Assembly: GCA_031269415.1 (NCBI GenBank)
Contig: JAISZF010000077.1
Span: 1 to 5,510, forward strand
Length of the DNA stretch: 5,510 nucleotides
Direction: 5' to 3'
Origin: Clostridiales bacterium
GTDB taxonomy: Bacteria; Bacillota; Clostridia; Lachnospirales; WQUN01
Made by a program: the position numbers and the translations under genes. The notes under the pieces were generated by a model. The model searched no databases. It was given only the letters and a program-made list of their open reading frames with translations, and was not told the origin of the DNA. Position 1 is the stretch's first letter; every line of letters begins with the position of its first letter. Below, piece after piece: positions 1-5,492 of this stretch.

Positions 1-1
1 T

Positions 2-859
2 ATCGGCGAGTCCGTGGGCATTATCGCCGCGCAGTCCATCGGCGAGCCCGGCACGCAGCTTACCATGCGCACATTCCACACCGGCGGCATCGCCAGCAAC
101 GAGGACATCACCCAGGGCCTCCCGCGCGTGGAGGAACTCTTCGAGGCGCGCAAGCCCAAGGGTTTGGCGATAATATCCGAAAACCCGGGCCGCGTTACCG
201 TGAACGACACCAAAAAGAAACGCGAGGTTATCATAACCAACGACGAAACCGGCGAGAGCCGCGAATACCTGATTCCATACGGCTCCCGCGTTAAGGTTCT
301 CAACGGATCGACGGTCGAGAGCGGCGACGAGCTGACCGAGGGCAGCGTATATCCGCATGACATTCTGAAGATAAAGGGCCTGCGCGGCGTGCAGGATTAT
401 ATGCTTCAGGAGGTCCAGCGCGTTTACCGCCTCCAAGGCGTGGATATTAACGACAAGCACATTGAGGTTATTGTGCGCCAGATGCTGAAACGCGTTAAGA
501 TAGACGAAAACGGCGATTCCGGGTTCCTGCCCGGCAGCCTGGTGGATTGGCTGGAGTTTGAGGAGGTTAACAGACGCCTGGAGGAACAGGGCCTTACGCC
601 CGCGACTGGCTCGCGCGTTTTGCTCGGCATTACTAAGGCTTCACTGGCCACGGACTCCTTCCTCTCCGCCGCCTCTTTCCAGGAAACCACCCGCGTCCTC
701 ACCGAAGCCGCCATTAAGGGCAAGACTGACCCCCTTATCGGCCTCAAGGAGAATGTCATTATCGGCAAGCTCATTCCCGCCGGCACCGGTATGCGCACCT
801 ATCAGCGCATTGAGGTTGAGGCCGCCGAGGAGCTCGATTTTGACGAGGATGAGTTTTAA
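2..859 (+). CDS. rpoC: DNA-directed RNA polymerase subunit beta' (C-terminal part, 5' truncated by window edge)
   Basis: This is the C-terminal 285 residues of the beta' subunit, which with beta forms the catalytic cleft of RNA polymerase. The reading frame is open from base 2, so the gene continues to the left of the window; the GTG at 14 is an internal Val codon, not a start. The first visible residues are the trigger-loop region (IGESVGIIAAQSIGEPGTQ, then LTMRTFHTGG), which moves during nucleotide addition. It runs directly into ITQGLPRVEELFEARKPK, without the long insertion (SI3) found there in E. coli, as is usual in Gram-positive bacteria. Further on are the conserved LLGITKASLATDSFLSAASF and TDPLIGLKENVIIG segments near the C-terminus, and an acidic tail ending DEDEF. 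The gene ends in TAA and is followed 10 bp later by an intrinsic terminator, so it is the last gene of its operon. Identification is very secure. Confidence 0.98.
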   Translation: MGESVGIIAAQSIGEPGTQLTMRTFHTGGIASNEDITQGLPRVEELFEARKPKGLAIISENPGRVTVNDTKKKREVIITNDETGESREYLIPYGSRVKVLNGSTVESGDELTEGSVYPHDILKIKGLRGVQDYMLQEVQRVYRLQGVDINDKHIEVIVRQMLKRVKIDENGDSGFLPGSLVDWLEFEEVNRRLEEQGLTPATGSRVLLGITKASLATDSFLSAASFQETTRVLTEAAIKGKTDPLIGLKENVIIGKLIPAGTGMRTYQRIEVEAAEELDFDEDEF

Positions 860-869
860 CATTCTAGAG

Positions 870-905
870 GAGAGCCGCCGTGTAATCCACGGCGGCTCTC
901 TTTTT
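870..905 (+). terminator. Rho-independent terminator of the rpoC operon
   Basis: A perfect 13-bp inverted repeat (870-882 paired with 888-900, GC-rich core GAGCCGCC/GGCGGCTC) encloses a 5-nt loop TAATC and is followed at once by TTTTT (901-905). It begins 10 bp after the rpoC stop codon. On the other strand the hairpin is not followed by a T run, so it acts mainly in the rpoC direction. The convergent gene ends only 20 bp further on (926), and its transcripts could still form the same stem. Confidence 0.93.
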
Positions 906-925
906 CCGCGTTAATAACCTGATAT

Positions 926-2620
926 TCATTGTGGACTCATCGTCCGAACGATTACGTCCTTCTTGTAAAAGGCGACGCCGTACCGCGCGAACGACATGAA
1001 CCCCTCGGCGCGGTACTCGGATTCGTAATCCTGCCGCTCTATCTGTGAAAGCGCGGCTTGGGCTTCCCTTTCCATATCAGCGTACGTTGAACAAACCTTT
1101 ATCTCAATAATCACTATTGTTCCCCGGCGACTTGGCGGCGTAAGCGTGATATCCGGCCGGCCGCGCCCCGATTCACGGTTCGAGCGGGCTATATGCGTTT
1201 TCATTCCGGAGAGTACTCCCGTTAAGACGCCGTGATAGTAATTCTCCGCGTAATCGTAATAGCTGATGGTTTCCTGAAGTATCTCCCGCAGTCGTTCTTC
1301 CACCGCCGGCGCGTCGCCGGCCACGACGGCTTTATAAAAACCGGATAAGTCCTTTTGCCGTACTTTGTCGTCAAACCACTCGCGGATTTTATTTTCGTAG
1401 ATACTTCTGACTTCTGAATTTGGGATCACAAGCTCCGCTATTATATTGACGCCGTCCTGCCGGACAGCCTCCGCGGTCAGATACCCGGTAAACAGCATGA
1501 AATTCCATAGATTATCGCCGGCGCGCGTCAAGTCGGCGTAGGTTATATCCTCGCGGATCGGTTTTGTAAGCGTTCCGCCCGAAAGCAGTGTTTCAAGCTC
1601 GGAGCGTTCACGCGGGCCTGACTCTTCTATCAATGTCTTTATTATATCATTTGAACTGGTGTTCGCCCAATAAAGTCCTAAGGGGCAGCCCTCAACCTTT
1701 GCGATGCCTCGCGCGCTGTTTACAACACTCCATGGGTTGTACACATTTTTGCCGCCGATCCGGTAGCCGTTATACCAGCGCCGCAAATCCTCACGGCGGG
1801 ACTCCCGGTCGTAGTAATGGAGCATTTCGTCCACTTCATCCTGTGTGAAACCGTAGTGCTCGCCAAAGTAATTGTCGAGTACGGACATCACCAGCAGGTT
1901 ATTCAACCCCGTGAAAATGCTCTCGCGGCTGACTCGCAGACAGCCGGTTATTACGGCGAACTCCAGGTACGGGTTTGTTTTCAGCGCGGACTCGAAGAGC
2001 GAACGGATGAAACTGATCATTTCATTATAATAACCATTAAAGTACGCGCTTTCCAGCAGCACGTCGTATTCGTCGATTAAGATTACCACACGTTTGCCGT
2101 AAGCCTCATACAGGCGCCTGCTTAAAAACAGCAAGGATGTGTTGTAATCATCACGACCGCCCTCGCGAGCCATTATACGCTTCCATAGCGTACTGTTCGC
2201 TTCATTGGCGATCTCTCCGAAAACCGCGTTATGCCGTTCAAACTCAGCGGCTATAGACTCTTTCAACGCGGAATACGCCTCTTGAAAAGTCCCCTGTTTG
2301 GCTGATTTAAGCGTCAGCGAGATAACGGGGAACGCGGTCATGCCCTCGCGGTACGAAGCCGGCTCGCTCATTATCTTCATGCCGTTGAACAACGCGCGGC
2401 GGGCAGCGTTCTCTTCAGCGCGGCCCGCGTCCTCATAGAAATATTTCAGCATACTCAGCGTAAGCGTCTTGCCAAACCGCCGGGGTCTCAGGAAGAGATT
2501 CACCTTTCCGCCCGAATCCCGTAATTCGCGGATGATCGACGTCTTATCCACGTAGTAGTAATTTCCGTCAATAATGTCCCTGTAGTCCTCAAAGCCTATT
2601 GGAAGTGATTTTGTTCGCAA
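926..2620 (-). CDS. AAA-ATPase_like / PD-(D/E)XK nuclease-fold protein
   Basis: A 564-residue protein of the family that joins an N-terminal AAA-ATPase_like domain (PF09820 type) to a C-terminal PD-(D/E)XK nuclease-fold domain (PDDEXK_9, PF08011 type). Numbering from the TTG at 2620: the family N-terminus LPIGFEDYRDIID..YYYVDKT is at about 6-27; the P-loop-like RPRRFGKT at 45-52; Walker B VVILIDEYD at 178-186; TGCLRVSRESIFTGLNN near 225-241; WYNGY..G..VYNPWSVVN at 282-301; and YWANTSSND near 317-325. The nuclease-fold signature is GRPDI (Asp490) followed by EIK (Glu506, Lys508), so both ATPase and nuclease residues appear intact. Length is normal for the family and there is no frameshift. An upstream in-frame TTG at 2641 is possible but less likely, because the GAGGAGG site (2629-2635) lies 8 nt before the 2620 TTG and the family usually begins a few residues before LPIG. 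The gene is transcribed towards rpoC from its own promoter. The cellular role of the family is not established; it is often present in many copies per genome. Family assignment is confident; activity is inferred from motifs only. Confidence 0.92.
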   Translation of the reverse strand: MRTKSLPIGFEDYRDIIDGNYYYVDKTSIIRELRDSGGKVNLFLRPRRFGKTLTLSMLKYFYEDAGRAEENAARRALFNGMKIMSEPASYREGMTAFPVISLTLKSAKQGTFQEAYSALKESIAAEFERHNAVFGEIANEANSTLWKRIMAREGGRDDYNTSLLFLSRRLYEAYGKRVVILIDEYDVLLESAYFNGYYNEMISFIRSLFESALKTNPYLEFAVITGCLRVSRESIFTGLNNLLVMSVLDNYFGEHYGFTQDEVDEMLHYYDRESRREDLRRWYNGYRIGGKNVYNPWSVVNSARGIAKVEGCPLGLYWANTSSNDIIKTLIEESGPRERSELETLLSGGTLTKPIREDITYADLTRAGDNLWNFMLFTGYLTAEAVRQDGVNIIAELVIPNSEVRSIYENKIREWFDDKVRQKDLSGFYKAVVAGDAPAVEERLREILQETISYYDYAENYYHGVLTGVLSGMKTHIARSNRESGRGRPDITLTPPSRRGTIVIIEIKVCSTYADMEREAQAALSQIERQDYESEYRAEGFMSFARYGVAFYKKDVIVRTMSPQ

Positions 2621-2628
2621 CTCCCCAC

Positions 2629-2635
2629 CCTCCTC
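2629..2635 (-). promoter_or_regulatory. Ribosome binding site deciding the TTG start at 2620
   Basis: Read on the minus strand, GAGGAGG lies 8 nt upstream of TTG (2620-2618). This is a near-ideal Shine-Dalgarno match and spacing. The longer in-frame alternative starting at 2641 would place this purine run inside the coding sequence (as Tyr-Glu-Glu-Gly-Gly-Glu) and has no comparable site of its own. Confidence 0.75.
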
Positions 2636-2645
2636 ATACAATATA

Positions 2646-2674
2646 AATATAACATGTCAGCCCTTATCAAGCAA
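2646..2674 (-). promoter_or_regulatory. Probable sigma-A promoter of the AAA-ATPase/PDDEXK gene
   Basis: On the minus strand a TATATT -10 box (2646-2651, 5 of 6 consensus) is preceded by TG at the extended -10 position. It sits 17 bp downstream of TTGCTT (2669-2674), a weak -35 match. The expected start of transcription falls around 2639, giving a leader of roughly 20 nt that contains the GAGGAGG site. This leader length also favours translation from 2620 over 2641. Predicted by eye only. Confidence 0.5.
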
Positions 2675-2730
2675 CTTGTGTGAGCTTTTGGACGTACATA
2701 CTGATGAGAATTTTGAGGCTCGTTCGTATA

Positions 2731-2736
2731 AAGGGG
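2731..2736 (+). promoter_or_regulatory. Ribosome binding site deciding the ATG start at 2746
   Basis: AAGGGG ends 9 nt before ATG 2746. The other in-frame starts are poorer: GTG 2680 and ATG 2704 have no good purine site at the right distance, and ATG 2737 directly abuts this AAGGGG. Confidence 0.6.
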
Positions 2737-2745
2737 ATGGATTTC

Positions 2746-3435
2746 ATGTCACGTTTAATAGCGGCTGTAAGGACAAACCGAAAACTCTCGGAAACACTTT
2801 ATCTGGTATTTCTATCGCTGCTGTGCTGCGGACTGCTGGCGGCGCGCGTCACATATACCGGATCAAGGTATTTTACATTTCTGATTTGGAACCTTTTTCT
2901 GGCGTTCATCCCATGGATGGTTTCCACCGCCCTGCGCCTAATGCCTTTGCTTAGAAAATCACGGCTGATAACGCTTTTGCTGTTTTGCGTCTGGCTGCTG
3001 TTCTTTCCGAACGCGCCGTATATCCTCACGGATTTATTCCATTTAGGCACAGTAAACGACGCGCCTGTCTGGTTTGATCTGGTTATGCTGCTCTCCTTTG
3101 CCCTGACAGGGATGCTGTTATGTTTTATGAGCCTTTGGGACATTGAGAACCTGCTGAAAAGCGTCATGAACAAGACCGCGGTGAAGGTTTTAGTGTCTTT
3201 ACTGCTGTTCGTCTGCGCGTTCGGCATTTATTTGGGGCGTTACCTGAGATGGAACAGTTGGGATATTATATCCTCGCCGTTGGGATTAGTAACGGATATG
3301 GCGATGAGGATATTAAAACCGGACGCGTTTCCCGGCGCGTGGGGTATGACGCTGCTTTATGGCGTTTTTTTGAATATCGCGTATATTGCGTATAGAAGTT
3401 CGCGTGATATAAAGTTGACTATGTCTAAATGGTAA
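2746..3435 (+). CDS. DUF1361 domain membrane protein
   Basis: A 229-residue integral membrane protein recognised as DUF1361 (PF07099 type) by its hallmark LFFPNAPYILTDLFHL (residues 85-100). It also carries the later GIYLGRYLRWNSWD (160-173). About six hydrophobic helices are visible, near 18-35, 43-63, 74-94, 110-130, 146-164 and 199-216, with a short basic N-terminus. Polar residues in the NAPY..TD..H motif sit at a membrane boundary and could form a functional site, but the family's biochemical role is unknown. The start is chosen for the AAGGGG site; longer forms from 2704 (243 aa) or 2680 (251 aa) would add a basic, partly hydrophobic N-terminal extension. The gene stands divergently from the AAA-ATPase gene, 125 bp away, and 75 bp before the next plus-strand gene. 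I found no convincing promoter for it and no terminator after it, so read-through into the downstream pair is possible. Confidence 0.88.
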   Translation: MSRLIAAVRTNRKLSETLYLVFLSLLCCGLLAARVTYTGSRYFTFLIWNLFLAFIPWMVSTALRLMPLLRKSRLITLLLFCVWLLFFPNAPYILTDLFHLGTVNDAPVWFDLVMLLSFALTGMLLCFMSLWDIENLLKSVMNKTAVKVLVSLLLFVCAFGIYLGRYLRWNSWDIISSPLGLVTDMAMRILKPDAFPGAWGMTLLYGVFLNIAYIAYRSSRDIKLTMSKW

Positions 3436-3463
3436 CGTATCTGTGTCAATTCATTTGCGGTGC

Positions 3464-3491
3464 TTCACACGCTGGAAATTTATGTTATACT
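3464..3491 (+). promoter_or_regulatory. Strong extended -10 promoter for the secreted stalk-domain gene pair
   Basis: The -35 box TTCACA (3464-3469, 5 of 6 consensus) is followed by a 16-bp spacer and the -10 box TATACT (3486-3491, 5 of 6). A TG at 3483-3484 makes it an extended -10 promoter. Transcription should start about 3497-3499, at the edge of the AAAGGAGG ribosome binding site, leaving a leader of only about 13 nt. It lies wholly in the gap after the DUF1361 stop codon. Confidence 0.7.
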
Positions 3492-3497
3492 TGGAGC

Positions 3498-3505
3498 AAA
3501 GGAGG
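3498..3505 (+). promoter_or_regulatory. Ribosome binding site deciding the ATG start at 3511
   Basis: AAAGGAGG ends 5 nt before ATG 3511, and the encoded protein then opens directly with a signal peptide (MKKFFALC). The in-frame upstream TTG at 3460 would put the promoter and this site inside the gene and is therefore excluded. Confidence 0.85.
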
Positions 3506-3510
3506 TAGTT

Positions 3511-4422
3511 ATGAAAAAGTTTTTTGCTTTATGTGTGACGGTCTTAACTGTTATGGGCGTACTTACTCAGAATACGCTGGCAGCCTGGCAGAGCTTGGTA
3601 CCGGAAACAAATCTGGGACGTTTAAGCGTATACGGGTACCCGGAAAACGCAATTAGTTACGGGTATAGCATGGTTCCCGAAAAACTTCCGGAAAACGGTA
3701 TTTTTCTCTATATAAACGGCTCAATTTACGCACCGGAAATTATTATTGAGAATAGCCGCACCCTTGTTCCATTGCGTTTTATTTCTGAAAATCTTGGAGC
3801 GCAAGTCGGCTGGGACGACGCGACCCGGAATGTTACTATTACGGACGGGAGTAATAAAATCGAACTGGTAATAGGTAATAACAAACCCACCCTTAACGGC
3901 AAAGTTATCCAAATCGACGCGGCACCGAAGATTTTCAACGATTACACCTACGTACCGCTAAGGTTTATCGCTGAATCGCTGAACTGCAAGGTGGATTGGG
4001 TAGACGGTTATCCCGGTTACAACGGCGATCCCGCGAATCTATTTAAAGCGACGCATTATCCGATAGGCAATCGTCAGGTTATCATCAGCCGTTATCCTTC
4101 CGGCGCGACAGCCATGTCTCAAGAGGGCGCTATTAAACTCTTGAAGGACCAGCTTATGATCGCCTACGAGAACAGATTCGGCGTAGAGTTTTCACCGCTT
4201 GACGCTATGCCCGCGTCAGGTGATGAACAGGAAACCTATCGGTATACAATATCTCATATATCGATTTTGTATGAAAACGATAGATTTTACACCATCTGGT
4301 TTAACAGGGAATTTATGGTTGACAAATATACGGGCACAGTATTTCTTTACTATAACGGCCAAACTCAGACAATAAACGTATTTAATCCATTTTCGCCCGG
4401 CGCGTTGACATTCGCGGGTTAA
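3511..4422 (+). CDS. Secreted stalk-domain ('copper amine oxidase N-terminal') protein
   Basis: A 303-residue exported protein. Residues 1-25 form a Sec signal peptide (MKK, a hydrophobic core, likely cleavage after Ala24 or Ala25). Residues about 63-165 match the stalk domain catalogued as copper amine oxidase N-terminal-like (PF07833 type). It contains two copies of the characteristic turn, RTLVPLRFISENLGAQVGWD (83-102) and YTYVPLRFIAESLNCKVDWV (145-164), with TRNVTIT as the following strand of the first copy. No amine oxidase catalytic domain is present, so the database name should not be read as an oxidase. The C-terminal half (about 195-303) is a separate module: an Ala/Lys-rich helix at 203-222, then beta-rich sequence with RFYTIWFNREFMVDKYTGTV (258-277). 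That pattern resembles PepSY-like folds, but only weakly. It probably acts at the cell surface or outside the cell, and the ligand is unknown. It is the first gene of a likely two-gene operon with the downstream secreted protein, under the promoter at 3464-3491. Confidence 0.9.
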   Translation: MKKFFALCVTVLTVMGVLTQNTLAAWQSLVPETNLGRLSVYGYPENAISYGYSMVPEKLPENGIFLYINGSIYAPEIIIENSRTLVPLRFISENLGAQVGWDDATRNVTITDGSNKIELVIGNNKPTLNGKVIQIDAAPKIFNDYTYVPLRFIAESLNCKVDWVDGYPGYNGDPANLFKATHYPIGNRQVIISRYPSGATAMSQEGAIKLLKDQLMIAYENRFGVEFSPLDAMPASGDEQETYRYTISHISILYENDRFYTIWFNREFMVDKYTGTVFLYYNGQTQTINVFNPFSPGALTFAG

Positions 4423-4424
4423 AT

Positions 4425-4431
4425 GAAAGGA
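4425..4431 (+). promoter_or_regulatory. Ribosome binding site for the second secreted protein
   Basis: GAAAGGA begins three bases after the upstream TAA and ends 10 nt before ATG 4442, a usable though slightly long spacing. The 19-bp gap shows no promoter or terminator, which supports co-transcription of the two genes. Confidence 0.55.
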
Positions 4432-4441
4432 ATATTTTTAG

Positions 4442-5371
4442 ATGAAAATTAAATTTCTACGCGGATCTATTGCCGCCGCCCTGTTAATAACATTCATTTT
4501 CCCGGCGGCGCAAGCGTTCGCGGCGATATCGGCGGTACCGACAAGCTCGACAGTTTTGGTTGACGGCGAATCAAAAACTTTTGATTCGTATAATATTAAT
4601 GGATTCAATTATTTTAAGCTGCGCGACATAGCGTATGTACTGAACGGTACGTCCAAGCAATTCGCCGTTGATTGGGACGCCAATAATAACGCCATGACGT
4701 TAAGGCCTGGAACAATTTACTACGTGACCGGCGACGAGATGGCTTCAAAGGGTACCGGGGCAAAATCAGCGGTTCTTTCTCAGCAAAAAGTATTTTTGGC
4801 TGGAAATGTCAATCAAATCGGTATAGAAGCCTATAATATCGACGGTTACAACTATTTCAAACTCAGGGATATAGGTGTGGTATTGGATATTGGCATTGGA
4901 TGGGACGACGCAAAAAACACTATTTCAATTGATTCGGCAAAAGGGTACGTTGAAAGCCAAACGGTTGACGGGCTTGATAAAGCCATTGCGGACGCCATAA
5001 TATCCAATAACAAGGGGTTATACGGAGGCGGCGGCGATTTCGTTTGCGAGGCGCATATAACCTTAAAAACCGTACAAAACGGAAGTAACGTAACGGTATA
5101 TGTAATGGCTCATTATGAGGAATTCAAAAAAACAGGTGATGTAATTTCAAACGCCGGGGGCTCCAGTATGCCTGTCGCGATTACGTTTAATAAGGATAGC
5201 GCCGGAAATTATCAATTAGCCGAGTATTGGATACCTGAAAACGGGAACAGATATACCCCATCTATACAGAATAAATTCCCGAAGGACTTATGGGATAAGG
5301 TAGATACGCAGTTTTTCGCAAAGGCTTTAGCCGCGTATACTTTGAAGCAAGCGCAAGCGCATTATAAATAA
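4442..5371 (+). CDS. Secreted protein with tandem stalk repeats and a BlaR1-tail-like C-terminal module
   Basis: A 309-residue exported protein. Residues 1-27 are a Sec signal peptide (basic MKIKFLRG, hydrophobic core, AFA before cleavage near Ala27). Two related stalk-type repeats follow, about 36-90 and 115-168. Each has the core YNI(N/D)G(F/Y)NYFKLRDI, then a D/GW-D strand (VDWDANNNAMTL; IGWDDAKNTISI). This is the form of the copper amine oxidase-like N-terminal domain common in clostridial surface proteins, with no oxidase domain. The C-terminal module (about 175-309) starts with a helix (LDKAIADAIISNNKG) and continues through VCEAHITLKT, MPVAITFNKDSAGNYQLAEYW and PSIQNKFP. From memory, this pattern resembles the tail found on clostridial BlaR1-type M56 metallopeptidase sensors. 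That similarity is an inference from recall, not a search. A single Cys (202) remains in the mature protein, so no disulphide is expected within the chain. The ligand and role are unknown. It is probably translated from the same mRNA as the preceding gene. Confidence 0.88.
   Translation: MKIKFLRGSIAAALLITFIFPAAQAFAAISAVPTSSTVLVDGESKTFDSYNINGFNYFKLRDIAYVLNGTSKQFAVDWDANNNAMTLRPGTIYYVTGDEMASKGTGAKSAVLSQQKVFLAGNVNQIGIEAYNIDGYNYFKLRDIGVVLDIGIGWDDAKNTISIDSAKGYVESQTVDGLDKAIADAIISNNKGLYGGGGDFVCEAHITLKTVQNGSNVTVYVMAHYEEFKKTGDVISNAGGSSMPVAITFNKDSAGNYQLAEYWIPENGNRYTPSIQNKFPKDLWDKVDTQFFAKALAAYTLKQAQAHYK
4547..4945 (+). repeat. Diverged tandem protein repeat inside the second secreted gene
   Basis: Two units encode related segments: 4547-4711 (residues 36-90) and 4784-4945 (residues 115-168). 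Their cores at 4589-4627 and 4832-4870 translate to YNINGFNYFKLRD and YNIDGYNYFKLRD, with 11 of 13 residues identical. The DNA differs at many third codon positions, so this is an old intragenic duplication typical of the family, not a recent one. Confidence 0.85.
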
Positions 5372-5408
5372 ATGTAAACCAAAACAAGAGGGCAGGCTCC
5401 ACTTACAA

Positions 5409-5492
5409 ATGTCTAAAACCGTCGAATCAACAACAAAATCCAATAAAAACAAAAGGAAAACAGATTCGCTATTCAAACACTTAAAGTTCTGA
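5409..5492 (+). pseudogene. 27-codon ORF, possible decayed N-terminus of an Rpn-like PD-(D/E)XK protein
   Basis: ATG at 5409 opens a short frame ending TGA at 5490-5492. Its product is lysine-rich and polar (MSKTVESTTKSNKNKRKT), then DSLFKHLKF. The sequence K-x-D-x-LFK-x-L near the N-terminus recalls the start of Rpn/PDDEXK_2 family proteins, which then continue for 250 or more residues; here the frame closes at once. No Shine-Dalgarno site lies at the right distance (GAGGG ends about 17 nt upstream). It could be a truncated remnant, a frameshifted gene running past the window edge, or chance. Identification is speculative. Confidence 0.25.

Noticed and set aside
424..798. Open frame on the minus strand within rpoC
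   Set aside because: Lies opposite strongly conserved rpoC coding sequence, its product has the Arg/Ser-rich composition of a shadow frame, and no ribosome binding site or family was recognised.
866..885. AGAGGAG followed by GTG just after rpoC, resembling a gene start
   Set aside because: The GTG at 880-882 is followed at once by TAA, and the purine run is part of the terminator stem.
558..914. Plus-strand open frame overlapping the end of rpoC and the terminator
   Set aside because: Arg/Pro/Ala-rich translation of rpoC in a shifted frame, and it runs through the terminator hairpin; not a plausible protein.
1588..2080. Two plus-strand open frames opposite the AAA-ATPase gene
   Set aside because: They are antisense to an intact, well-recognised domain protein and show no start signals or family resemblance.
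2799..3227. Minus-strand open frame opposite the DUF1361 gene
   Set aside because: Shadow of a recognisable membrane protein gene, and its product lacks any family signature.
3460..3510. Upstream TTG start extending the first secreted protein by 17 residues
   Set aside because: It would precede the promoter -10 box and include the AAAGGAGG site in the coding region; the 3511 start gives a proper signal peptide.
5351..5360. GCGCAAGCGC palindrome near the end of the last gene as a terminator
   Set aside because: The loop would be two bases, it lies inside the coding sequence, and no T run follows.
3511..5371. Reading the secreted pair as copper amine oxidases
   Set aside because: Only the N-terminal stalk-type repeats are present; there is no catalytic domain and no topaquinone motif.
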